A DNA stretch of 64,000 bases, from the NCBI RefSeq assembly GCF_003958645.1, contig NZ_RXLO01000003.1:620001-684000 (forward strand), given 5' to 3'. Below the pieces are notes generated by a model that was not told the origin of the DNA, made no database searches, and saw nothing but the letters and a program-made list of their open reading frames with translations. The position numbers and the translations under genes are program-made. This document shows, piece after piece, positions 9,801 through 17,341 of the stretch. Position 1 is the first letter of the stretch. The number at the start of each line of letters is the position of its first letter. This DNA is from Chitinophaga rhizosphaerae. GTDB lineage: Bacteria; Bacteroidota; Bacteroidia; Chitinophagales; Chitinophagaceae.

Positions 9801-10323
9801 GCAGAAATCTGACGACGTTGAGCTTTCCTACCTGTGGGATGCCAGTAATAGCTATCCCATCGCTGAAATGACGGGTAGCCTGCGAAAAGATCTTTTTCAT
9901 ACTTCGTTTGAAAGCAACCTGGAGGGAAACAGTGTATTGAACGACAGCAAAACCGGCAGGCGTAGTAAGACTGGCGGCTTTTCGAAAGCCCTGTCCAATC
10001 TCACCAACGGAAAATATACGCTCAGCTACTGGCAGAAGTCTGGAGCCAACTGGATTTTGCTATCCCAGGAGGTGACGGTCGCCGCTGGTACATACACAAT
10101 CAATTTAACGGGGCAGGTAGACGAAGTCCGATTTTATCCTTCGCAGGCTATGTTGACAACTTACACTTTTGACCCGCTGGTGGGGATGACATCGCAGTGT
10201 GATTCCCGGAATATGATCACTTACTATGATTATGATGGCTTCGGTCGCCTGAAAACGATCCGCGACATGGACAATAAGATTCTGAAGCAATTCGATTACC
10301 AGTACCAGGTGGCTACCCCTTGA
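6808..10323 (+). CDS. Large secreted RHS/YD-type shell protein
   Basis: A 1171-residue exported protein. The signal peptide is residues 1-20 (ending LYAQ). An N-terminal region contains GDIPVSYQTGLPNISIPF and, near residues 80-115, GLKVSEVPSWTGGGWTLNAG followed by RTVRGLPDE, a hallmark of Bacteroidota RHS-type N-terminal domains. A long beta-rich middle follows. The C-terminus is one YD unit (YYDYDGFGRLKTIRDMDNKI) and then a stop, with no core end motif or toxin tip. It therefore looks like the front half of an RHS cage. It is a clear paralogue of the 17342-20761 protein and diverges from the DUF6443 RHS gene. Whether two such proteins assemble together is unknown. Rated a real gene with high confidence, function only at family level. 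Confidence 0.85.
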   Translation: MQKLFTASLLYIFTAVPLYAQQESDRNIGVTKVIPVSPNAASIGRFGDIPVSYQTGLPNISIPFANFGTNDLKSAVSLSYHAAGLKVSEVPSWTGGGWTLNAGGAISRTVRGLPDELGHGIMTQTMKLKFRQEHRDDPAYKIEIRRLLTDAGKGQYDTEPDIFHFNFGDQSGKFYYNQETGKFHTITKSNLVITYSYNTGFIITAENGNKYQFQVEERTHTRTYCNVGGPDNPDYTVSSWYLSRIDNKTATDDVTFEYNNNAYSTFRTPNSATIYQRTTSTGTYFGQVQLPQDQECYSEVTITSQKLSKISFKEGYILFVANLNRCDLIGEKALEKMELYDNTGSLKKRFVFNYGYFGGPGLPAICNDMVEAEKVKLKLKSIVEETVQGGVAVQLKPYVFDYEKEFESFPTLRSYAQDYWGYYNGANTNGSLMPAMLWGGTIVTNSGANRMPDTSATIYGALKRITWPTGGYTDFIFENNTVHGSYGLPQRNYEGAHVIGDQVGAQTYYEDEFVVNMPAGGTVASFSYDAIGCVVDYQDYYDYPGLRCADLRIIGLTPGTVSLDVSPNYAAGTQGTIYLPNGTYKLMANFIQQGTDFKYFVFDISYEVLPTTPPPKNYAAAGLRIKKMIDYDGISHERDRIRNFTYERPTGGSSGTFIAPWSNSFQNDFKFVYYSHQIDNLGHKTWANYEVDYIRRTTSGNYPLLTSAGSYIAYKYVTVTEGGIGENGKTEYTYSFNVDDVINDFPFPYIHRDWMRGNPEMETVSKKSGTAWETVRSTSNEYLYSSVLNIPENSPQLGLKTGFAQTTNFDSQSEFESYLGLDAIAELEVPVTTPYYTITGYALNEYSVSKDFSGPSYLEKIATTEYNEGNLMPKYINTDASSGEGIITTMTYPNDYPTAQQPLWMQQMVQKNLVTVPIEKLFLRYKNDKYYVAGGVITTYKANVVAADEIFVMELKTPVEFDAFTQSSVSGGVLLKDSRYKKRMSFLEYDLTGNIIRQQKSDDVELSYLWDASNSYPIAEMTGSLRKDLFHTSFESNLEGNSVLNDSKTGRRSKTGGFSKALSNLTNGKYTLSYWQKSGANWILLSQEVTVAAGTYTINLTGQVDEVRFYPSQAMLTTYTFDPLVGMTSQCDSRNMITYYDYDGFGRLKTIRDMDNKILKQFDYQYQVATP

Positions 10324-10337
10324 CCTTGAATTGTTTT

Positions 10338-10633
10338 ATATGCTGTTTTTAAAAGATTTATAGTCGGAATTGCGGTGTTATTGTCATTTGCCGTATCTGC
10401 CCAACACCATTTTCCTTCCACAGGAACGTAGGGATCAGTACGGGTGGTGGCCCTTTTTTGAACCTTATGTTCAGTCCCAGGATACAACATATATCCTGAT
10501 CCGTTCCCTGAATTATTCGAATTCTCCGACCGTGTTGGCAAGACGGGGAGGCATCATCTTCAACCAGGAGAATACTGACAAGACGGCGGCGATCCAGTTC
10601 GCCGTGCCTCCGGGAGCCATGAAGTATAAATAA
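10338..10633 (+). pseudogene. Broken short secreted-protein gene after the RHS-type protein
   Basis: One frame encodes a signal-peptide-like stretch (KRFIVGIAVLLSFAVSAQ) that lacks a clear start codon and stops at a TAG near 10430. The adjacent frame then stays open to 10633 and ends NTDKTAAIQFAVPPGAMKYK. Joined by a one-base frameshift near 10420-10435 these would make a small exported protein of about 95 residues. No family is recognised. It could instead be a real frameshifted gene in this assembly. Confidence 0.4.
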
Positions 10634-10739
10634 TTGTATCAACGGACGGTATTGTTACGGATTTTATTCTATTCGTGTTTGAAATGAAAGGTATCCAAGT
10701 TCGATAATCGTCCCTCCCAGCCCGCAAGATTTAGTAGAG

Positions 10740-10764
10740 ACCCGCGCCAGGCGCGGGTTTTCTG
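10740..10764 (+). terminator. Rho-independent terminator
   Basis: CCCGCG and CGCGGG form a GC-rich hairpin with loop CCAGG, followed by TTTT. It can end transcription from the RHS-type gene and the broken frame before it. Confidence 0.7.
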
Positions 10765-10883
10765 ATTGTAGTCGAGTATTTAGTCGAGTTTCCTTTTGTT
10801 TTCAATGATCTTTACGGAGTTAACAGTTCATCTGAAATAAATAACATTTACAAACTTGCTATTTAAATACTTGCTTTAGCATT

Positions 10884-11159
10884 TCAAGAAGCAGGGGTTC
10901 TGCAATACTGCAATAACCGCCGTTCTTCCTCATCGGCTGTGCGGGGAACTTTGTAAAATGCGCCGATGAGGTTGCCGTTCAAATACGGCGGTGCTTCCCG
11001 GGTTAAGTCCCTTTCAATTACGGTATCGATTTCCTGCTTTCCGATTAACCGGTCAACAATTGCCGAACTTAAGCCCTTATTGAACGAGGCGCTCCCCGGG
11101 CGCTGGAAATGATGTGCAAAGCTGTCTTCTTCATCATAATATTCCTTGTTTATTACCAT
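10884..11159 (-). CDS. Hypothetical protein, 91 residues
   Basis: An isolated minus-strand open frame starting at ATG 11159 (MVINKEYYDEEDSFAHHFQR). It is acidic and mostly hydrophilic, without signal peptide or membrane segment. The composition looks protein-like, for example LNGNLIGAFYKVPRTADEEE, but I recognise no family. It sits alone between a terminator and a divergent lipoprotein gene, in AT-rich DNA typical of this accessory region, so it may be a remnant. The surrounding 10640-11413 stretch otherwise shows only the terminator at 10740-10764. Confidence 0.35.
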   Translation of the reverse strand: MVINKEYYDEEDSFAHHFQRPGSASFNKGLSSAIVDRLIGKQEIDTVIERDLTREAPPYLNGNLIGAFYKVPRTADEEERRLLQYCRTPAS

Positions 11160-11413
11160 GACGAATGAATATTCCCGATGGGGACACGGATACCCTATAT
11201 TTTTATTTAATGCATCAGGCGCGGATCTGGCGAATTATTCTATTGATAATCAATACTATCGACTGCATATTTCAGCTAACCCCTATCATTTTGACTTGAC
11301 ACTGAAATTGCTTAACTTACAAGTAGTTATAACAACTTCATTTCTCCGTACTTCCTCCTCCACTTTTTTTAGCCTTATCCTATACATTCTTCACCTCTAA
11401 GAAAATTTCTGTT

Positions 11414-11989
11414 ATGAGAAAGATGTATCTCTTCGCGGTCGTTGCATTGGCAACAGCCTGCAATACGGGCACCGACAAATCGAAGTCGGAAGCTGAAAAG
11501 GAACCTGTAACCGAACCGGTAAAAAAGGAGGTCGTTAATTATCCTTTCACGCCGGATTACTCTTCCGATTTTGAAATCGGCGATCCCAGGAACGCAATGA
11601 CGCTCCTCAACATGTACAAGAACTGGGACAACAACACCATGAACAATTCAAAGGACTATTTCGCAGAAACAGACACCATGATCTTTTCCGATGGTTCTAT
11701 GTTTACCGGGAACCGGGACAGTCTTATCCTGATCGCTAACAAGGTGAGGGGGCAAATGGGCACTGTGGTTGATTCTGTGCATGCCTGGGTACCGCTCAGA
11801 AGCAGGGATCATAACGAGGAATGGGTATTGATATGGACCCGTGAGATTTCAACAGATGCCAAAGGACGGAAATCAACCAAAGAACTGCATGAAATATGGA
11901 GGTTTGATAAAGACGGCAAGATCAACCTGATGTACCAATACGAGCAGCAGCCTCCCAAAATGCCGCCTCCTCCGCCGAAAAAGAAATAA
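11414..11989 (+). CDS. SnoaL/NTF2-like lipoprotein
   Basis: A 191-residue lipoprotein: MRKMYLFAVVALATAC carries a lipobox with Cys at about 16, followed by a lysine/glutamate-rich linker. The folded part (about 55-180) has the pattern of a SnoaL-like (NTF2 fold) domain: an N-terminal helix with WDNNTMNNSKDYFAETDTMI, then strands ending in EEWVLIWTREIS and LHEIWRFDKDGKINLMYQYE. The C-terminus is a proline-lysine tail (PPKMPPPPPKKK). Such proteins in Bacteroidota are envelope proteins of unknown ligand. It is monocistronic and ends before a strong hairpin. Confidence 0.75.
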   Translation: MRKMYLFAVVALATACNTGTDKSKSEAEKEPVTEPVKKEVVNYPFTPDYSSDFEIGDPRNAMTLLNMYKNWDNNTMNNSKDYFAETDTMIFSDGSMFTGNRDSLILIANKVRGQMGTVVDSVHAWVPLRSRDHNEEWVLIWTREISTDAKGRKSTKELHEIWRFDKDGKINLMYQYEQQPPKMPPPPPKKK

Positions 11990-12034
11990 TTGCATGACAG
12001 TGCGCTAACGGCGTTTATTATCAGGCTTAAATGC

Positions 12035-12062
12035 AGGAAGGTACGATTGCCCGTACCTTCCT
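12035..12062. terminator. Hairpin between convergent genes
   Basis: A perfect 11-base inverted repeat, AGGAAGGTACG / CGTACCTTCCT, with a six-base loop. There is no long T tract on the plus side. It lies between the convergent genes ending at 11989 and 12093 and may terminate both. Confidence 0.5.
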
Positions 12063-12092
12063 CATTCATCCGGTATGGAAACAGACAGCTTA

Positions 12093-13361
12093 TCATTTTC
12101 TTTTTATCCTGAACTGGCCGGATATTTCCTTCTTTGGAGGGTTGTAACTACCATCCTGGTACCATACCTCTGCGGTAAATTTACCCTCTACATAACCTCC
12201 AACTGCATCGTACCGCGTAATGGTTACCCCCCCGGAAGAATGCTGTAATTCGCAGGTTGGACAGGGTGTTTTGCTGGTAACCCAGTCCCATTCCCCCGTT
12301 CCTCCAATATGCATATAGCTTTGATCGTCATCCAGTCCGTAAGGGTAGGAGCGTTGCCCGAAAGAATCTCCCAACAACCGGATCAGGATAAACTGACCTC
12401 CGCTCATTTCCGCATTGATGTAAAAGTTATCCGCTTCCATTTTGAGACATTCATCAGTAGTGCAATCAGCTGATTTGTTTTTGTAGACGATGCCATCCAT
12501 TGTAAAGACCAGGAATTCGTCTTCCATAATAGTCAGGGGAACGGTCAGGATGGCCTGCCTGCTGTAATCTTTCTTCGCCGTATTCCAGACAGGAACGTAA
12601 ACACTCACCAGCTCCGGGTTTACGGCAGACAGTGCGGCGGGGGCGGTATACAGGCAATTGATACCATCCGGCTTCAGTTTCCCTGCGCCCGCGCCCATTT
12701 TCCATTGTATACGCGGTATCTGCGACCGGATATTGTATTCTACATACGCTCCAATCGGCGGATCTATTTCCAGCGAGTTAAGCAATATTTCATGATACAT
12801 CAGCTTTAAATGCGCCTGCTCACCAACTATTAACTCACGGCGATCCGTTTCTATTTTTAGGGATTCAACGTAAGTCCAGTCACTAAAATGAGTGGTATAT
12901 GCCGTAAGCGTACGTGCAGCCTCGTCCCTTTCCGTATCCATGACCATCCGGAAGAAGCCGGTCGAATCCTGGTATGCCAGGTGCAGCAGGGCAGGAGCGG
13001 TGCCGATGGTTTCCGATGCCTCGTACCTGAATACAACCGTTACCGGCTTCTTGAATTGAATATGCTCCGGCAGCAGTCTGAATGCGTTACGGGATGATCC
13101 GGTTAATGTGTTTTCAATGGGTTGAATGCTGAAATTGACGGGTGTGCTGACAGCTCCCGCCGGGATGACCAGTTGTACACCGTTTGCCTGCAGAGTACCG
13201 CCACCGGTGCCAATGGTTTTGGTTACGGCCGGTCCTACAATGGCGCCGGCGTTTCTTTTAACCGGTTTGATAACCTGGTCCTCAATTTCGGCCGGCGACT
13301 TTTTACAGGCTATGAACAATGAGATGAATGTCAATAAAAGGAATGAATGAATTAGCTTCAT
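12093..13361 (-). CDS. Surface lipoprotein with ZU5-like domain
   Basis: A 422-residue lipoprotein: MKLIHSFLLLTFISLFIAC ends in a lipobox (Cys19). Residues about 45-165 contain GGGTLQANGVQLVIPAGAVS followed by PEHIQFKKPVTVVFRY, the pattern of ZU5-like beta domains in bacterial surface proteins, ending with a TTHFSDWTYV element. An Ig-like stretch follows, then a C-terminal domain with a CTTDECLK and a CPTC pair that could form disulphides. No catalytic motif is seen. It is monocistronic with a long 5' gap toward 13573. The role is probably a structural or binding protein at the cell surface. Confidence 0.75.
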   Translation of the reverse strand: MKLIHSFLLLTFISLFIACKKSPAEIEDQVIKPVKRNAGAIVGPAVTKTIGTGGGTLQANGVQLVIPAGAVSTPVNFSIQPIENTLTGSSRNAFRLLPEHIQFKKPVTVVFRYEASETIGTAPALLHLAYQDSTGFFRMVMDTERDEAARTLTAYTTHFSDWTYVESLKIETDRRELIVGEQAHLKLMYHEILLNSLEIDPPIGAYVEYNIRSQIPRIQWKMGAGAGKLKPDGINCLYTAPAALSAVNPELVSVYVPVWNTAKKDYSRQAILTVPLTIMEDEFLVFTMDGIVYKNKSADCTTDECLKMEADNFYINAEMSGGQFILIRLLGDSFGQRSYPYGLDDDQSYMHIGGTGEWDWVTSKTPCPTCELQHSSGGVTITRYDAVGGYVEGKFTAEVWYQDGSYNPPKKEISGQFRIKRK

Positions 13362-13558
13362 AAAATGCGTGCTTGTGTTTTTTCCGGGGTAAATACTGGA
13401 TGCAAAGGAAAATAAAAGGCGGACAGGTAAAATTTAGTTGATGCGCGAATCGTAACTCCCGATGCCTGAATCGTAATAAACACTGCCGGCATCGTATTTA
13501 CCATCGGCACTGTACCGGCCTTACTAGGGGAAGAGGTAATAAACTATCTCCTTTTCCC

Positions 13559-13566
13559 TATTTTTG
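13559..13566 (+). promoter_or_regulatory. -7 box of the sensor kinase gene
   Basis: TATTTTTG is a perfect TAnnTTTG match. Only seven bases separate it from the ATG at 13574, so the transcript would have almost no leader. Confidence 0.6.
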
Positions 13567-13573
13567 CCGTGAC

Positions 13574-14659
13574 ATGGCAAAACAAACCGTTTTCAGTTTG
13601 ACCGATGCACTGCGTGGCAACAGGCTTACCCGTTATGACGTAAGCGTACTATTTATCGTGTTGCCTTATTACTTTATCATTGCAATGCTCATCTGGGGGA
13701 AGGAGTATGTGTCCGATCCGGGCGTTTTCCTTACAACCACAGCCATCATATTGGGCGTTTGGCCCGCATCCTGGTTTATACATTCAAAAGCAGGGTACAT
13801 TATCCGGAGATTTTTCCCTGAAGTAAACCAGACAAGCCCGCGTGTATTGGTAACCCTGGCCATCTTTATACCCATAACCATTTTCATAAACTATCTCATT
13901 CTGGTGATGTGTTGCAGTGCGGCAGAGCGGCCGTATATGCCTGAAAAATTCGGTAGCATATCTTTAGCTGGTATAGTATTGAATATTATTGCCACCGCAG
14001 TATTCGAAGGCACTTACCTGTTAAAGAAATGGAAAGCATCGCTCATTGAAGCCGAGAAGTCAAAGAAGGCCTCCCTGCAAAGTGAGCTGGACAATCTGAA
14101 ATCACAGGTGAATCCTCATTTCCTGTTCAACTCCCTGAATTCATTATCCGCCCTCATTTCCGAAGACCAGCAGAAAGCGGAAGAATTTTTATATGAAATG
14201 TGCAAGGTATACCGCTACCTGCTACAGAACAACGAACATGAGCTCACCGCCATACATGTGGAAACCGCGTTTCTGAAGTCTTACTACTATTTGCTTAAAA
14301 CAAGGTATGAATCCGCCATCCAACTGGATATTGACATTCCTGATCAATACAATAATTACCAGATCCCGCCTTTCACGCTACAGATGCTGGTCGAAAATGC
14401 GGTGAAGCATAACGTAATTATGGAATCCAATCCCCTTATTATCCAGGTATACACCAACGATAACGAAGAATTGGTTGTCCGTAATAACCAGCAGGCGAAA
14501 TCTGTTTCCGTGCAGTCTAACAAAATAGGGTTAAGGAACATTCAACGCAAATACCAGCTACTGTCTCAACGCAGTGTTGCCATAGCGCCGGGCGACCAAT
14601 ACTTTACCGTAACGCTTCCCCTGATTAATCCCGCTACTTATGAAAGTAATAATCATTGA
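13574..14659 (+). CDS. LytS/YehU-type sensor histidine kinase
   Basis: A 361-residue membrane kinase of the His_kinase (PF06580) class. Four transmembrane segments fall at about residues 22-42, 53-70, 92-115 and 130-150. A short coiled stretch (SLIEAEKSKKASLQSELDNL) leads to the phospho-acceptor motif NPHFLFNSLNSLSALI, with His at about 182. The ATP-binding part has PPFTLQMLVENAVKHN and a late glycine motif IGLRNIQRKY. No periplasmic sensor domain is present, so the stimulus is probably sensed in the membrane. Its 3' end overlaps the response regulator gene by 20 bases, a translationally coupled pair. An almost leaderless promoter lies in front. Confidence 0.92.
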   Translation: MAKQTVFSLTDALRGNRLTRYDVSVLFIVLPYYFIIAMLIWGKEYVSDPGVFLTTTAIILGVWPASWFIHSKAGYIIRRFFPEVNQTSPRVLVTLAIFIPITIFINYLILVMCCSAAERPYMPEKFGSISLAGIVLNIIATAVFEGTYLLKKWKASLIEAEKSKKASLQSELDNLKSQVNPHFLFNSLNSLSALISEDQQKAEEFLYEMCKVYRYLLQNNEHELTAIHVETAFLKSYYYLLKTRYESAIQLDIDIPDQYNNYQIPPFTLQMLVENAVKHNVIMESNPLIIQVYTNDNEELVVRNNQQAKSVSVQSNKIGLRNIQRKYQLLSQRSVAIAPGDQYFTVTLPLINPATYESNNH

Positions 14660-15419
14660 AGATGAAAATCTCGCAATTAAAAGACTGATAAAAATGATTG
14701 CCGGGACAGACAATAACATGGAAATTGTTGCCACGCTCCGGAGCATATCGGAAAGCGTAAACTGGCTGAAAGCACATCAAGCGCCGGAATTGATATTTAT
14801 GGATATTGAGCTGGCAGACGGGCAGTGCTTCGAGATCTTCAACCAGGTTACAGTGACCAGTCCGGTTATCTTTACTACTTCATACGACCAGTACATGCTG
14901 CGGGCGTTTGAAGTGAACAGTCTGGACTACCTGCTGAAGCCTGTAGAACCCGAAAAACTGGCACAGGCATTAAACAAGCACAAAACCATTCAGGCACATT
15001 ATGCCAGTCGAACCTCGCCCAATATGAACGTTGCCCGGTTGCTGAATGACCTTCGGGAGAACCTTGACAAACATCAATATCGCAAACGGTTCCTCGTAAA
15101 ATCCGGGAATAAGCTGGTAAGCATACAAACGGAAGATATCGCTTATTTCTTCCGGGAAGGCAGGATCACTTTTTTCAAAACTTTCACCAACAGTAAGTAT
15201 ATAACTGATTACACGCTGGAAGAACTGCAGGAAGAAATGCTGGATCCGGCTGATTTCTTCAGGATCAACCGCTCAACGTTAGTATGCATAAAATCCGTCA
15301 AAACAATAGAGAACTTCCCCGGAAACAGGCTGCACCTGGATCTTGTCCCCGCTTTTGACAAGGATTCCATTGTAAGCAGGGAAAAGGTTTCCGAATTCAA
15401 AGACTGGATCGGCAAATAG
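14640..15419 (+). CDS. LytTR-family response regulator
   Basis: A 259-residue partner of the preceding kinase. The receiver domain (about 1-120) has the acidic pair EDE near residue 8, the phospho-acceptor in ELIFMDIELADG near 55, the TTSYDQYMLRAFEVNSLDYL segment and the Lys of the LLKPV motif. The C-terminal LytTR domain (about 150-255) contains KRFLVKSGNKLVSIQTEDIA and FFRINRSTLVCIKSV, typical of LytTR DNA-binding beta folds. It binds direct repeats upstream of target genes. The overlapping start codon shows coupling with the kinase. Targets are not evident. Confidence 0.93.
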   Translation: MKVIIIEDENLAIKRLIKMIAGTDNNMEIVATLRSISESVNWLKAHQAPELIFMDIELADGQCFEIFNQVTVTSPVIFTTSYDQYMLRAFEVNSLDYLLKPVEPEKLAQALNKHKTIQAHYASRTSPNMNVARLLNDLRENLDKHQYRKRFLVKSGNKLVSIQTEDIAYFFREGRITFFKTFTNSKYITDYTLEELQEEMLDPADFFRINRSTLVCIKSVKTIENFPGNRLHLDLVPAFDKDSIVSREKVSEFKDWIGK

Positions 15420-15511
15420 CACCGTTCCCATTTAAGCACGGATTTCCACGATTGGCGCGCTACAACATACGACTCCGTCATCCTCCTCCTGCGGCTCAGG
15501 ATGAATTGAAA

Positions 15512-15519
15512 TAATTTTG
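15512..15519 (+). promoter_or_regulatory. -7 box of the cytochrome c gene
   Basis: TAATTTTG is a perfect TAnnTTTG match, 25 bases before the ATG at 15545. It supports that ATG over the GTG at 15533. Confidence 0.5.
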
Positions 15520-15544
15520 CGCATCACCTAACGTGGAAACAAAT

Positions 15545-16120
15545 ATGAACAGATTAATCCCGGCTTCAGCATTTGCAGCGTGCTCTTTCATGGCGTTGCT
15601 TTTTTCCTGCAATTCAGTTGATAATGATCCCCCCGGCGGCGCGGCTTCAGATTCCGCCGCCCTGGTAAATCGGGGAGCATACCTGGTCACCATCGGGGGA
15701 TGTAATGATTGCCATTCTCCCAAGCGGATGGGTAAAATGGGGCCTGAAGTAATTCCGGAGACACAACTTTCCGGCTACCCTTCCAGCCGCCCCCTTGCGG
15801 CCTTTGACACAGCGCTGGCTAAAAAAGGCATCGCGCAGTTCAATGAAGATATGACGGCCGCCGCAGGGCCATGGGGTATCAGTTTCGCTTTAAATATCAC
15901 CAGCGATGTAAGCGGCATCGGCAACTGGACTCCTGAGAATTTTAAAACCGCCATGCGGCATGGTAAACTGAAAGGAGCTGAAAAAGGCCGCACACTGCTT
16001 CCCCCGATGCCCTGGACAAACTATACGCAAATGACCGATGAAGATCTCAATGCCATATTCAGTTATCTGAAACAAACAAACCCCGTTAAGAACTTCCCCC
16101 CGGTACCGCAGTATTTTTAG
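15545..16120 (+). CDS. Cytochrome c-family lipoprotein
   Basis: A 191-residue envelope protein. The ATG at 15545 gives MNRLIPASAFAACSFMALLFSC, a lipoprotein signal with Cys22. One covalent haem site, CNDCH, lies near residue 58 after GAYLVTIGG. A likely axial ligand sits in LLPPMPWTNYTQMTDEDLNA, the usual position for Met in class I cytochromes c. This arrangement is common in lipoprotein monohaem cytochromes related to the c subunit of sorbosone or gluconate-type dehydrogenases. No dehydrogenase gene is adjacent, so the redox partner is unknown. It is followed by a clear terminator. Confidence 0.85.
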   Translation: MNRLIPASAFAACSFMALLFSCNSVDNDPPGGAASDSAALVNRGAYLVTIGGCNDCHSPKRMGKMGPEVIPETQLSGYPSSRPLAAFDTALAKKGIAQFNEDMTAAAGPWGISFALNITSDVSGIGNWTPENFKTAMRHGKLKGAEKGRTLLPPMPWTNYTQMTDEDLNAIFSYLKQTNPVKNFPPVPQYF

Positions 16121-16122
16121 CA

Positions 16123-16148
16123 GAAAGGCCTTCGCATGAAGGCCTTTC
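16123..16148 (+). terminator. Terminator after the cytochrome c gene
   Basis: GAAAGGCCTTC and GAAGGCCTTTC form an 11-base stem with a GCAT loop, starting three bases after the stop codon. No long T run follows. Confidence 0.65.
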
Positions 16149-16211
16149 AACCCGGATCTTGCCGCTCCCCATGAAACGATGTATCTTAGGGCAACCCCAA
16201 TCAAACAACTT

Positions 16212-16670
16212 ATGCATACCTTCTACAGGACCGCGGAGCTCACGGATATTAAACAAATGCAGGTAGTGAGGCACCTGGTGAAAGAGAACACCCTCAGCAA
16301 CCCCGATCTTGTTCCGGATAAGGATGTGGCGTATTATATCACCGAAAAGGGGAAGGGCTGGGTTTGTGAGGCTGATGGACAGGTTATCGGCTTCTCCATT
16401 GTAGACCTGCAGGAGAATAGCGTATGGGCCTTATTCGTAGACCCGGCTTATGCTGAACAGGGAATAGGAAAGGAGCTGCACCGGCTGATGCTGGAATGGT
16501 ATTTCCGGCAAACGCAAAGCACGCTGGTACTGGGGACCGCTCCCAATACCCGGGCCGAACGGTTCTACACCCTCCAGGGCTGGTCGCCCGCCGGCAGCTA
16601 CGCCAACGGGGAAAGCAAGTTCGAACTCACGTACTCCGACTGGGCCCGGCGTAACCCCGCAGAAAGTTAA
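16212..16670 (+). CDS. GNAT-family N-acetyltransferase
   Basis: A 152-residue single-domain acetyltransferase. The acetyl-CoA motif A appears as VWALFVDPAYAEQGIGKELH, with the Q-x-x-G-x-[GA] form in EQGIGKEL. The motif B part is RAERFYTLQGWSPAG. The substrate is unknown. I chose the ATG at 16212 rather than 16179: the upstream ATG overlaps TATCTTAG (16182-16189), a near match to the -7 box, and the shorter form starts where GNAT domains do. It is monocistronic. Confidence 0.85.
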   Translation: MHTFYRTAELTDIKQMQVVRHLVKENTLSNPDLVPDKDVAYYITEKGKGWVCEADGQVIGFSIVDLQENSVWALFVDPAYAEQGIGKELHRLMLEWYFRQTQSTLVLGTAPNTRAERFYTLQGWSPAGSYANGESKFELTYSDWARRNPAES

Positions 16671-17335
16671 AATCCCGTGACTTTGCGCCTTTATAAGCGT
16701 GTATATGACCGTTCCGTGTGACGATAGCCATCAAACCATTACAGACCAGGTTCAATCAACAAACTCCGCTTTCTGCCTATTTGAGGATCAGGAAGCAGCT
16801 GGTGCTATGGCTGAAAAACATCGTCGGCAATCGGGATCAAAATTTATGAGCAGATTTACCTTCACTTCCTGATTCGATATGGTTACCGAAAATTTCCCAG
16901 CGCGATTTAAAATCTCTCCTTTCGGGTTTTCTGGCATAGAATACATACAATGCAGGGTCAGGCAATAGCCTGTGTGAGTTGCCAGCTTGACTTTAATGAA
17001 ATGCGGAATAAGTGCATGAAGTGTTACGATTTAGTGATGAGCACAACCCACATACTCCATTCCTGGCGGTAGGCACGGTACGTACAGTTTTTTTTGTTTT
17101 GATGTGAGCGAATAATTTTAAAAATATATTTTGCAATATTGTCCCATATCTTTACTTTCACCAAGTCGTCAATTCAATGAATAGGCGCGGCTACATTTCG
17201 CAAGTTGTTAACCTTTATTTTGTAATCAGCGCTTTCCCGAACAAAAGCTTTACGCTGCTTTTTCAGCGAATAGTTGCAAAACTCCAAACTTCAAACTCCC
17301 CCCCGTTTAGATAGCACAAAACGTTTAAAGATTAA
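16671..17335. other. Gene-poor interval with one short orphan frame
   Basis: A 665-base AT-rich gap before the second RHS-type gene. A plus-strand frame from about 16717 to 16848 reads TIAIKPLQTRFNQQTPLSAY and ends NIVGNRDQNL. It has a protein-like look but no start codon of its own and no family I recognise, so it may be a gene remnant. The rest, 16850-17335, shows no coding potential. Poly-AT segments near 17110-17140 (TATATTTTGC) may hold a promoter for the following gene. Confidence 0.35.
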
Positions 17336-17341
17336 TTGTCA

